This document shows, one piece after another, positions 1-19,699 of a stretch of DNA of 41,750 bases (the first letter of the stretch is position 1; the number at the start of each line of letters is the position of its first letter). The stretch spans positions 291,930 to 333,679 of the forward strand of contig CM074817.1 in the NCBI GenBank assembly GCA_037447605.1, written 5' to 3'. The stretch is from Zygnema circumcarinatum (lineage: Eukaryota > Streptophyta > Zygnematophyceae > Zygnematales > Zygnemataceae). Under the pieces are notes generated by a model. The model was not told the origin of the DNA. It searched no databases and saw only the letters and a program-made list of their open reading frames with translations. The translations under genes and the position numbers were made by a program.

Positions 1-647
1 GAGGGGGAGAGGGGGCGAGGGGGCGAGGGGGAGAGAGGGAGAGAGAGAGCACATAGATGTTCACACAAAACATAGTGCGGTGCATGTTCAGCAAGTACTT
101 CATAGAACAATGTCTATTCACATCACGTGCAACCCGTACCATTTCTGCACTTTACCCATACAACCGCACCATCGTTACCATGACCATACCCATATCATAT
201 GCATGCCATGATCGTGCATGTTTTTCTCCTTAGGTCCTTTGCGACCAGTTCCTCGTGGTTCCCCGTGATGAATTTGTCCATGTACTTTTGATGGCATCAT
301 CGCCATCTTGAGATCAATGGCACATCCTTGTCGCATGGTCATCCCTTAGCGAAGTTACGAACACCTTTTTTAAGTCCAAGTTCAAATTACTATCTATAGT
401 TATTCATCTCTGTAGTGGGGAAAAGCGCTGAAGGGAATATATCTTAACCTTTCTCAAGCTCAATCTTGTCACAAAACAACTTTCAGAATTTCCAAAAAGA
501 CTATATCTAAGGAAGTAAATATTCGCTTCCCAAAAGTTGTGGAAGACTTCACATGAAACCCAAAAGCCACCTTTGGGTAAAGGATGGCACTTCTGAACCC
601 TAATTTTCAAAAGGGCGATCGTCACGTCACGCCTTCCTCGAGCCCCA

Positions 648-657
648 TTTCCCGCCA
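648..657 (+). promoter_or_regulatory. E2F/DP-type binding site TTTCCCGCCA
   Basis: TTTCCCGCCA matches the E2F consensus TTTSSCGC and lies about 190 bases before the MCM6 start codon. Plant and animal MCM genes are known E2F targets at G1/S, so the site fits the gene. Binding itself is inferred. Confidence 0.6.
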
Positions 658-742
658 TTTTGAGTACTTCACTTCGTCTCTGCTCAGCGGAGGAGGGGCT
701 CTCCCTCCGGCCAGCTGGCACCACCTCCCCTTTCCTCTCGCC

Positions 743-793
743 ATGGAGGCGGCATTGCCTGCACTGCCGGGGAGCGGTTTAAGAGGATGTTGA
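743..793 (+). other. Possible upstream ORF before MCM6
   Basis: An ATG at 743 in a good context (gccATGG) opens 16 codons ending in TGA at 791-793, 57 bases before the main ATG at 850. Its first bases (ccATGGAGGCGG) repeat those of the real start. If transcription begins upstream of 743 it would be met first by scanning ribosomes. There is no evidence it is translated. Confidence 0.25.
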
Positions 794-849
794 AAGAGGC
801 TTAAGGAGGGGTTCAGATAGGGGTTTTGAGGAGGAAAGGAGGAGGAGCC

Positions 850-10080
<9,231 letters not shown>

Positions 10081-10824
10081 GCACAGATGTTAGTACAACT
10101 TCATAACCGTAAGCATAAACACAAGCATAAGCATAAGCCTTGATTGCTGTAAAGCTGCATTGTATAGCTTATTGGTCCTGGTGCTCCTGACTACAAAAAT
10201 GATCGGACATACATATGTTTAGTTCGAAATTTTGGCCCCATGTATATCTTGAAGAGTAGCTTGGCTGTATTAACATTTTCAACCAATCCATCCTTGAAAG
10301 CTCTCTGAGTGCTACTCTGACACCATCGATGCCTCCCATTGTAAAAGAATAGACGACAAATATATGGCATCACATCCCCTGCTCCTGATTCGCACAGAGC
10401 ATCTTGCGCTAACCTATGGGTGGTAATCATAAGCAAGCACAAGGACGAGAAGTCCTAAGCAGAAAAGAGCGCCTCTTAGCGCATATCCACGCAGCCGAGC
10501 ACTGTTGTACATTCCTTCCTTCTGCCAGAAACGTTAGACAAATGTTAGCCATGCGGTTGAAAATAAAGCAGCAAAAAGTCACATTCCTGACGCATGCGTC
10601 ACGTTTCTACCGTCAATCCTCTTTCCTTCAAGTATAAACATTTGCCATGAGCAGATTCTCCCGCTAGAACTGAGTAGAGTTCAGGAGAGAATGTGAGTTG
10701 ATGATGCAGTTCTCTGTCTAAATGAAGCAAAACTGGAAAAGCTGGTGTGAAGATCCAAAAGCATGAAACTTTGTGTTTTAAATGCGAAACAAATCCAAGT
10801 TCATCTTTCCTGCCAAGGTGACTG
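10081..10824. other. MCM6 3' flank
   Basis: Probable MCM6 3' UTR with an imperfect GCATAA repeat at about 10112-10136, then mostly unrecognised sequence apart from the possible copia remnant listed below. A 77-codon open minus frame at 10832-10599 reads plausibly but has no family match and no clear splice context. Confidence 0.4.
10191..10440 (-). pseudogene. Possible Ty1/copia RNase H remnant
   Basis: The minus-strand frame ending at 10191 carries NTAKLL followed by PKFRTKHMYVRSF. This resembles the C-terminal RNase H block of copia polyproteins (DN-x-SA..LA..P..H.RTKHI-x-x-R-x-HF), with the key Asp and several other residues missing. There are no LTRs, and the frame is a short fragment. 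The similarity is weak and could be chance. Confidence 0.25.
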
Positions 10825-11785
10825 TCACCCAACGTGCAGACGAGCTCGTAGCAAGGTACTCGAAGTCAAAAGCTACAAAGTGATTTACAGGATCTCGCTT
10901 TGGAGTTATTGGGCGCTAAACCATACGGAATTTGAACAGGCCTTTGCATACGTTAGAAGCAACATACAACGGCATGCAGCTTAGAAGGACGAAACAGGGA
11001 AAAAAGAATCAGTCAAATGTGTCACTCTATCTATCTCGTGAAATTATTCACCTTTGTATATGCGCTTGACACGGCGCCGTCATGTTTGACCACATCGGCT
11101 GCAGCTAGCAAAAGAACGGAAGCTTTAGCGAGAATGGAAATGAAATGATGGGAGGAGGTATGCATGGGACGATACAACGATGTAGTTGACCGCAGAGCCT
11201 CTTCTCTCTGGAAGGATGTGCATTGCTATATCACTTATACATACATTCACAAACGACCTCAGGCTCACTTTGTTAAATACGTACATGTTCCACTTATCTT
11301 CTTGAATTCTTCGATTGCAGATAACACCTCCAGAGCTTCGATAACATCCTTAATGATCATGTCGCTGCATTTAGCACTGAAGAACTCGGCCGCGGTCATT
11401 ATTAACTCCTCAACCACTACTTTGCTCGACTCCGAACCTCCAAAATGAATTCGAAGACCTGCGAAATGATTGAACGAACACACATAAAGAGGACATGTAT
11501 AGCCCATAGGATCTGCAACAAACGGGACAGTTAACCTGCATTTGCTAAACTGACAGCCGCAGGATTGCCGCCTTACTTTTGACGGTATGATGCAAATTTC
11601 CCGGTTACTTTGGAAAAACTACACAGGAGTTGCACGTCCAAGATCAACAGAAGCGTAAAAGAATCCCTGCAATAAGTCAAACCAAAAGACCAAATCGTGA
11701 TTGATGGTTGAATTGACGATAGAAGCAGCCCTCAGGAATACAGCATTGACAAGAGTTTGAAAAGCTTCTGCCAAATCCCACCCTC
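10825..11785 (-). CDS. Unrecognised minus-strand gene, 3' exons
   Basis: Four consecutive exon-like blocks on the minus strand join in phase: 11785-11636, 11512-11285, 11098-11052 and 10872-10825, with GT..AG borders and a stop at 10825-10827. About 157 residues are read. The first two are protein-like and helical: one contains WDLAEAFQTLVNAVFL and NHDLVFWFDLLQGFFY, the second PLYVCSFNHFAGLRIHFGG and a helix with EELIMTAAEFFSAKCSD. The third is 15 codons flanked by CTGCAG and AAG/GTGAAT. The 5' end is not resolved: an ATG at 11907 (MAAVTCFSWSDVWK) opens a short frame but does not join in phase. I do not recognise the family. The last exon is the weakest. It may be a small gene or a decaying one. 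Confidence 0.4.
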
Positions 11786-12098
11786 CTGCACAACCAGCAC
11801 GCCACCTCTGCTTGCATATCAACGCAGGCGGTTGCTCACTTGCCGGCGATCAAACCCTGGAGCAGACTTCCAAACATCTGACCATGAAAAACATGTCACG
11901 GCGGCCATGCGAAAAAATCGTATACAAAAATCGGCACTACCGCTAGGCTTCAGACCGCGCCTCCGAGGCTTGTAGTGACACACTAACTAAAAGACAGAAG
12001 ATTACCATTGACTAGAGATCAAGGGCCGACGCCACGTACGCTACGAATTTTTAGCAACAAGTAGTGAAACCAAAGCCCAAAGCGCAAGCAAACGGCCG

Positions 12099-12105
12099 AA
12101 AAAAA
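12099..12105 (-). terminator. T7 run downstream of tRNA-Pro
   Basis: Seven A on the + strand, i.e. seven T on the tRNA strand, about 48 bases past the tRNA 3' end. It is a plausible RNA polymerase III terminator, though further away than usual. Confidence 0.4.
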
Positions 12106-12152
12106 TAGTTTGGTCATTCAGCCTGCTCAGGGGAGAGCCCTGGCGGGGAGAG

Positions 12153-12224
12153 GGGGTGTTCCGAGAATTGAACTCGGGACCTCTCGCACCCTAAGCGAGA
12201 ATCATACCACTAGACCAAACACCC
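12153..12224 (-). tRNA. tRNA-Pro (anticodon AGG)
   Basis: A complete 72-base cloverleaf on the minus strand. Acceptor stem GGGTGTT/AACACCC is perfect, with discriminator C. The D arm is GTC/GAT with loop TAGTGGTAT. The anticodon stem CTCGC/GCGAG holds loop TTAGGGT, giving anticodon AGG, which reads proline CCU (and CCC if A34 is edited to inosine). The T arm is CCGAG/CTCGG with loop TTCAATT, which also forms the B box. No intron and no encoded CCA, as expected for a nuclear eukaryotic tRNA. The sequence closely resembles plant nuclear tRNA-Pro. Confidence 0.95.
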
Positions 12225-12662
12225 GATGAAACAATCGGTAGTAATTTTTAAATACATAATTTTTTTACCGGGAAAACAAAAACCCAATCTATGTCAGGAC
12301 GTAATGTCAGTGTTTGATGACGTAACTGTCGTACTGATATTGAGCCCTTCCATGTCAGAGCCATCCCTCGGCCAGTTCACACCTTCCAATTTAACGCTTT
12401 TGGGATGCTTCCATGACTGCCACGTGGTAGCCGCTGAATGGTCGCGTCAAGAATAGGTCTTTCTTGCGACGGCGCAAGCCTCTTGGCCACACTTTCCGAT
12501 TTCATGTTCTTCCCGAATTTCGCAAAATCGTTTAACTGGCAGTAAAGAGTCAGTTCGACTGGCTGTCCTGTGCGACTGTAACTAGCTGAACATAAATCGG
12601 ATCAAATTGCTCCGGTCAGTGCGTTTTAGGGTTAGGGCGAGCAGCTGTCCGTCAGTTGGAGC
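12225..12662. promoter_or_regulatory. Upstream region of the HDA15-type gene
   Basis: Intergenic DNA between the tRNA and the deacetylase start. It holds a perfect G-box in context GCCACGTGG (CACGTG at 12421-12426) and, about 30 bases before the ATG, TTTTAGGGTTAGGG (12624-12637), a doubled telo-box of the kind found near plant transcription starts. No TATA box is evident. Confidence 0.5.
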
Positions 12663-15600
12663 ATGCCTAAGCTGATGGCCATGGCGAAAGGAAGTGCTGG
12701 CGAGAGCCTGAATGCGTGGATTGGCGAAAAAGGTGTTACTGGAGGGGAGTGCGAAGGCAGAGACAAGGAAATGGAAGGAGTAGACAGGCCATCTGGGTCT
12801 GTGGGAGTGAAGAGGTTGCAGGAGGGAGGTGAGATGGGTTTGGTAGACAGAAGTCGGCGAAGACGGAGAGGAGGAGGCAATGTGAGTGACGCTGAGAAGC
12901 AGCAGGCGGACGCTGAGTACCAGGCGCTTCTGGAGGCTGAAATGCAGGCAATAACAGGACAGGCGAGCTTGAATTTGGGAGAGTTGTTGACAATGTACGC
13001 GCGAGACAGTGAGGCTGCGGTGGAAGGTGAGGGGCTGGATGATGAATTCGATTCTGACGACGAAGTGAAAGATGCGCCCCCTCGCTGGGTGTGCGTCAAT
13101 TGCACTTGCACGAATTTGGACGTTCGAAGTGAATGCTCGGTGAGTGAGAGGCGGAATAAGTGAGTGTAATTGAGATGGGGATGGGAGCTATTGGTGTGGG
13201 GTCGGCTAAACATTGAATTCAGGTCAGCTCAAATATTAGAGTTAAGGTTAGGGTTAGGTTTAGGGCTATGGTTATGGTTAGGGTTAGGGTTAGCGTTAGG
13301 GTTTGTTAGAGTTTGGGCCAAGGTTGGCTAGGTTTTATAGGATTGGTTAGGTTTGTTAGAATTGGTTGGGGCTACTGTCAGGGTCAGGGTTATGGTTAGT
13401 GTTAGGGCTAGGTTAGGGCTAGGTTAGGGCTAGGGCTAGGCTAGGGTCAGGCTTTGGTTGGAGGTTAGATCAGACTTCAGGTTCAGCTAGAAACCAAAGG
13501 TTTGAGAAGGGTTAAGGCTAGGTTAGAGTTAGGTTATCTTTCAAATTTAGAAAAGGTAGGTTTGTACATTCTCACTGCCAACGTTGAAAAACTATGTGTA
13601 TATCTGACAGGTTATTAAGCTTTATGGTTTCTGCAGTTGTGTGGCGAGTTCCGATTTTCCGAGATTTTGTCGAAGGGCTTTATGGCTGACGTACGCGCGC
13701 CTGCCGATTTTCTCAATGCACCGGATCTACCAAAACAGCATCCAAACAACCCAGAAGACATTGGACCAAAACTTGGAAAAAGTAGTGCAGCAATTGGGAG
13801 AGCAATTGAGAGTGAAACCTCAAAAGTTGAATATCCACCTGTTGTTGTTCCTGCTCGGACTGCAGTGGGCTACGACGAATATATGCTTCTTCATGAAGAG
13901 GTGCGTTCTCCGAAGGTTGTCGCAGGACACGTAAAAGGAGAAGAATAGACTCTTGAGAATAAGGAATTGTTGTCAGTTAACGTTGGAGGCAATGCTGTAT
14001 TCACAACTGCTTTGTTATGCGGCGATATTTGCAGGTTGGCAAAACCGTACCACACCCAGAAAGGCCAAATCGATTGCGGGCTATTATGGGCTCCTTTGCA
14101 GCACTGGGTATGCTTGAAAACCTATTAAAATCTCCTCATTCATGTCCATCTGAAAAGGATGGAAGATTCAGGGTCAGTGGTATGGCTCAGTGCTATTAAT
14201 TGAACAAAAAAGGTGTCGAGAATATTGTGGGTGGGAATTCTAAAGTCATGTTGGTCCGTTTGACCTGGACAAAGGCCAGATTCGCTGTTCATTAATTTGG
14301 AAAGCCGCATAGTCCCTTGGTTGTTGGCCTGTAGATACCTGATGCTCTGTGTGTCAGACATGGAACATGTAGCTGGAGATTTGACAAGATATGTGGAAGT
14401 TAACTCATAGTGACCGGCTTTCAGCTGAGTCGTATATGATGTGAGCTCATACTACACTCCATGGCTTTGTACATTGTGTCTGTGTGTTTATTTGTTACCT
14501 GGTTATATCGACTTACCGTCTCTGGTGAAAGAGAATCGGAATAAGAATTAGACATGAAATGACAACAGCATTCTGGGCTGGGTTTGGGGGGGAGGCAGGC
14601 CTGTTTCCTGGAAGGTGCGCGGCTTTCCCAGTTCGGGAAATTAGTTGCAGTGAACTTGAGATGGTGAGGGAAATGCAGAGCGATTCTTACCTACTCAGAG
14701 TTTGTTTGGTGAAGGCTTCCAGGGTTCTAGTTTCTGTAATTCAGCACGTTATTCCGAATTGTGGACTAGCTGTTTGCTGAGAATTGGATTGTTACGTGTG
14801 TATCCAGGTCCACTCTTCCGACCATGTGAAGGTGGTGGAGTCAACAGCTGGTCAGCCATCAGGGTGAGTTAGCTAACCTTGGAATCATACAATACAGTGA
14901 TGTTCTCACTTTCTGAGATACTACTGAAGTTTCTGGGCCAGCTGACAGGTTATGTCAAATGTAATGCGGGTGAGAAAGATCATGCTTCTCGCTATAACAC
15001 TCTGTAACGAGTGCTCACTACTTATCCAGAGTTAGTAAAGATTGAGTTTGGTTCATTTATTTCTTTCGAAGTTTGCTGAATTATAAATTCAGCCAGTTAC
15101 TATGGAGCTGATGCCTTGCTTGTACAGGCGGTTTACAGCAGACACATATACAAACGACCATTCAGCTAAAGCAGCAAGATTAGCAGCGGGAGTAGCAGCA
15201 GATATGGCTACAGCCATTGTCAAAGGGCAATTTCAAAACGGAATCGCTGTAGTGGGTCCTCCAGCTCTCTCCCTCTACTCCTCCCCTTCTATCTTCTTCC
15301 TTGCTCCGTTGCTCCCTCTCTCTCTCTCCTCGTCTTCCTCTCCTTCTTCTCCGTCACCCTCCTGCTCTCTCCTTCCCCTTATACCACTTGTCTCTCTCCC
15401 CCTTTCACGTGCTGAAGGTTGTTGATGTCCTATTGCAGATTCGGCCGCCTGGACATCATGCAGAGTCGGAAGCCATTATGGGGTTTTGTCTTCACAATAA
15501 TGCAGCTGTTGCTGCAAAAGCAGCACAGGCAGCGGGGGCTGCAAAAATCCTTGTTGTAGACTGGGTGGGTTTTGGCAAACATCTAGCAAAGTGATTGCGT

Positions 15601-18600
15601 AGCATGTGCGTGTTGATGTTTGTGTGTGTGCTTTGTGTTTTTTCTGTTTTTTACTTGTAAAAAAGCTGTGGACAATTGTTGACAGTGGTTATATGGAGTG
15701 GTGTTGTATCACAGGACGTGCATCATGGGAACGGTACTCAAGAAATCTTTGAACATGATCCATCGGTAAGGAAATTTGATTTTTGTAGTTTTTTTTGCTC
15801 CTATTCGTAATGCTCTTTTGGCTCAATCCCTCCTTTCCCTTCCTCCTTTCCTTCTCCCTCGTCATCTCCTTCCCCCCCTCTCTCTCTCTCCTCGTATCCT
15901 CTCAGCCCTCCTCTCCCCACCTGCCTTCCTTCCTGCTTCGCAGTCTTTCCTTCCCCCTTCCTCTCTCTTATCTTCCTCTTCCTTCTCCCCATCAGCCTTT
16001 CCCCTTCTGCCTCTTCCCCCCCCCCTTTCCCCTCCCTCTCCCCCCTCCTCCTTGCTGTCCCTCCCCCTCCCTCCTTATAAGCCAGCAACAGTCGAGACTT
16101 CCATGGAAACCCTGAAACTTCACATTTTCTTCGTTACTCTTGAACCAAAAACATGTATAAAAATCTGAATATTGTCTATGGTCTGTATGCTTGTTGTATC
16201 AGGTTCTATATGTGTCCCTTCACAGACATGAAGGAGGGCTCTTCTACCCCGGAACAGGCTCAGCAACAGAGGTAAGAAAGTTTTCAACCGGAACATTTCT
16301 GCCTCATTAAACTCGTACTGTTCTACAGCTCCACAATGTTAATAACATATTCTCTTGTTGTTGTTGTTGTTGTCTTCTCTTCTTTTATTCTCTTGTCTTT
16401 TTCATTTTGAATTGTATGGACTTGGGATTGGGTAGGTTGGCAAAGGTGCTGGAAAGGGCTATTCTGTCAATATTCCGTGGCCCTGTGGCGGCATTGGAGA
16501 CTCAGATTATATCAACGCTTTCCTCCGCATCATTCTTCCTATTGGTGTGTGCTGCAAGTGAAACTTAAACTGAAACTGAATCCGAAACTAAAACTGAAAC
16601 TCTTCTGGAAAGTATTTCGTGAAGCACGCTTAGGGCTAAGAACTAAGTATCTAAGAACTGGACAATGTGGTAGGGCTGAGAGAGTCGATTCTTAAGTGAA
16701 TCTTTTTTTTTTTTTTTCTTATCCCTTCTTGCTTCGTGGGGCCTGTAGGAGTTTCAGGGTCAAAAAATGTTCTTCTTTAGAGTTATTGACCCATAACGTA
16801 GGGTTATTGGTTTTCCTTGTCACTATGCAGCATATAAATTTGCTCCAGATTTGACGATTATTTCCGCGGGTTTTGATGCTGCAAGAGGGGACCCTTTGGG
16901 AGCTTGTGATGTGAGAATATCTGTCTTTTTTCACCTTATGTCTCTTGCATTTATGCTCATTGTGCTGCCTCTCTTCCCATTCTCTCCGTCTATGTTTCCT
17001 TCCGTTCTGCCTCTCCTCCTATTCTCCCCTACCACTCTTTTGACCACTCTCTCTTTCCCTTTCCCTTGCTTCTTCCCTTCAACCTTGTCAACCCTTCACC
17101 TCGCCCGTCCATCTCCCTTTTCTCCCCTTCTGTCTTACCTTCCTCCTACAACTATTTCTCCCTCCCTTCTTCTCTTGCCTTAGCAGATTTTACCTTTTGC
17201 TTCAAGCAATGCATTACGGGATTACGTCCCCCTAGCTCCATTTCAAATGATTGGTGTTTTTTGCGTTGTTTATTCCAATCATTACTTTGAGGATCACACC
17301 AATTAGGCCCTAGTTATTCTTTATATACAATCCACCAGCATATGCAGTCTCTTGTGTAGCTTGAAGGGCATCCATAAGTCACGTATTAGAGATGAAAGAT
17401 GTGTTGTATGATGGCTTTCTGCATCACAATCCTCCCCCCTCTCTCTTCTCTCCTCTCTCACATTCCTTGTCTGTGGGAGCAGGTCACTCCTGCAGGGTAT
17501 GCTCACATGACTTCTCTACTTACATCATTGGCGAGGGGTCGCATACTCGTGGTTTTGGAGGGAGGGTACGTGCTTTTCCATTGCATTTTTTCACAACATG
17601 ACAGTAGAGCAGCCCCATTTCACATGGAATTTAGGGATTTTACGCTTACGAAAACCTGCTGTAACTACTTAGTCCCATGAAGAGTTTCAGGAAATGATTT
17701 GACTGAGCATGAATCCCTCTAGCCAATGCTTTTATTAGTATTGGAGACAGCTGTCAGCACCTTATTGGCTGGAGAGGGAATGGCAATCTGTGCAGATACA
17801 ACTTACGGTCAATCTCTGCTTCTGCTGCTGCAGTCCTTAAGGTGAATTTTGCCTTAATAGAAAACTCAAAGGGAGCGCTTCCATTAAGTATACATATCTC
17901 ACATTTCTCGTTTCTGTCGTAAATATCTCACGTCTTTCATATCTCTCATCTCTCTCATATTGTGACTTGTAGGTTCAAGTCGTGTTCCTTGTTGATTTTT
18001 GTTCTGTTGTTTTTATGAGTCCATCAAACAGGTGTTACTTGGAGATGAGGTTCCATTGCTGCCCGAGCCAGTCCAGCCAACGAGAGCTGGACACGTGGCG
18101 CTTACCCAAGCCGTCTCCTCTTTGGCGGAATTTTGGCCGGAGATTCGTTTGGAAACCGTCGAAAATTTGGGAGAAAAAGACATCTTGACTTCTCGAGAAA
18201 TGTTCGTTTCTGCAAGGAGGGCTGCTATGGATGCCAACGGTAATATTGCGGAGATTATTGGCTTGGGTATACGTGGGGAGATGCTTAATTTTGGAAGCAA
18301 AGGGAATCTGGATAAAGAGAAGCCCGAACTCAGAGAAGCAGGAGGTAGTGGAGATGGTGATGGAGGGAGAGGAGAGAGAACCGAAGAAGATGTGACTGCT
18401 GTTGAACCATTAGGGAGAGAGGCTGCGGAGGGGGAAGTGGGAGAAGGCAACCTATTGGAAAGGGAAGGAGGGAAGATGAGGGAGAATCCGCCGGATAGTG
18501 GGGACGCTACTAGAGAAGAAAACTTAATGCAACAAATAGCACAATTAGGGGATGAGGGTGGCAAGGGGTATGCTGGGAGAGAGCTCATTGCAGGCATGGT

Positions 18601-18941
18601 GAGGTGAGTAGTGCTGTTCTATGTCATGCCTTGTAATGTTCAGTCGATGCCATTCTGTTCAGTTGCACACATGTTGTGCAGCAAAACTGCGTAAACATAT
18701 GAAGAAAGGCATGTAAAGGACGCAGACCCACTTGCCCACTTACTCGTTTTGTGCATTACTTTTGACAGGAATGAGGATGAACCGGAATTCAAGCCGGAGG
18801 ATTGTGGGACCCATATGGTGGTTGACGGGGCGAAAGAAACTCCTCTATGATATATGGAGGAGGGGGGTGTTGAAACATCGGAGGAGGAGAGAAATGCTCC
18901 GAAAAGGAAACCCCTCACTCAGATTCCGACAGCCAAACTGA
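12663..18941 (+). CDS. HDA15: Class II histone deacetylase with RanBP2 zinc finger (HDA15-type, 15 exons)
   Basis: Zinc-dependent lysine deacetylase; plant HDA15 is a nuclear co-repressor. Exons: 12663-13139, 13637-13900, 14035-14107, 14599-14663, 14808-14863, 15128-15251, 15439-15564, 15715-15765, 16203-16271, 16436-16544, 16831-16910, 17483-17565, 17796-17841, 18032-18603, 18776-18941; 786 aa. Seen: basic cluster RSRRRRR (63-69); RanBP2-type finger W142-x-C144-x2-C147-x3-N151-x6-C158-x2-C161, split by intron 1; RPPGHH (355-360); zinc ligands D396 and H398 in DVHHGNGT and D487 in [10 protein letters not shown]; catalytic Y527 in EGGYNLRS. Exon 14 adds about 150 disordered residues not expected in HDA15. 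The tail [12 protein letters not shown] is typical of HDA15 and requires the GAG acceptor at 18775 rather than the CAG at 18768. In-frame ATGs at 12675 and 12681 (gccATGG, better context) are alternative starts. Confidence 0.92.
13215..13550 (+). repeat. Telomere-like repeats in HDA15-type intron 1
   Basis: Degenerate GGTTAG, GGGTTA and GGCTAG units with a clean GGTTAGGGTTAGGGTTAG at 13277-13294, decaying towards the exon 2 acceptor. The G-rich strand is the sense strand. The short period and drift look like an old interstitial telomeric insertion or slippage. Confidence 0.75.
15262..15412 (+). repeat. CT-rich tract in HDA15-type intron 6
   Basis: Irregular TCTCCCTC/TTCTTCC pyrimidine sequence shortly before the exon 7 acceptor. 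Confidence 0.7.
15830..16080 (+). repeat. CT-rich tract in HDA15-type intron 8
   Basis: Irregular TTCCCTTCCTCC pyrimidine sequence on the sense strand, ending over 100 bases before the exon 9 acceptor. Confidence 0.75.
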
Positions 18942-19690
18942 AAACTGGCCCTATGGAAATCACCTCACAGCCCTCATGTAAGTTTGTGTTCGCTGCTGCG
19001 CTTCATACCCTATTGCAGAGTCCCAAAGTTTTAGAGAGCTCGGCTAGAGTCGCATCTTTTCTTGTTACAAGCACACTGATGGTGAACATTTGGGGGTTTG
19101 TAGGTATTGGTTTTGGCCAGTTTCGAATGTGGCAATGGTGAATGTAACGCTGCCATTATACACGGGGCGTGAGGTATAAAGCGGAGTGTACGGAGAAGGA
19201 AGAAAGAGAAGCGAAGGGGGCGGGCGAATGTAGGGGCTTTGTAGTGGTGCCATTTTTGGCAGTAGAGAGATAGGCAGTTGAAGTGTGCTGGGGGCTCTCT
19301 TTGAGCAACTCAAATGCTCTTGCTAGAGATGTATAGTAATGGCTTTTTGTAGCGCTTTCTAGTAGCAGTGGTGAGAGATGATTTTGACTAAGGTGTTTGA
19401 AATGGGTATGTAGGCTGTTCAATTTTTTTTTTTTTTTTTTGTATCTTGAAACGTGCAGTGGATGCAGTGCCAGTTTAAACCCAATATTAGTGTCAAGGGA
19501 AAGCTGTCAACTTGAAATCCATGTGAACCAACCAGTTAGCGTTTACAGTAAACAGAACAAAACGGAACTGAACGGAAGGTTTTTCTAACTACCATACAAA
19601 CGATCATAGAACGGTGGAGTCCCATGGAGGAAGCTTAAATATCGTATCGAGCCGACGATTGTATCTTGTCGATATATCACCTTGTCGTAC
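18942..19690. other. 3' flank of the HDA15-type gene
   Basis: Probable 3' UTR and spacer with no supportable gene. It includes a run of about 18 T at 19423-19440. An 88-codon minus-strand frame near 19156-19422 is Ser/Leu/Thr-rich with no splice context or family match. Confidence 0.5.
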
Positions 19691-19699
19691 GATATTTCT

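Larger units (their letters stand above)
1..849. other. Upstream/promoter region of MCM6
   Basis: No convincing gene. The first 50 bases are GA-rich simple sequence. Bases 60-580 are ordinary-looking unique DNA in which I recognise nothing. Closer to MCM6 there is an E2F-type site (listed separately), a telo-box-like AACCCTAATTTT around 596-607, and a short upstream reading frame starting at 743. The 5' UTR of MCM6 probably begins in the last 200 bases, but no TATA box is evident. Confidence 0.5.

Noticed and set aside
11757-11975. 72-codon plus-strand frame
   Set aside because: Antisense to the better supported minus-strand exon block and without a family match.
13215-13550. Chromosome end suggested by TTAGGG-like repeats
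   Set aside because: Repeats are degenerate, inside an intron, and coding exons continue on both sides.
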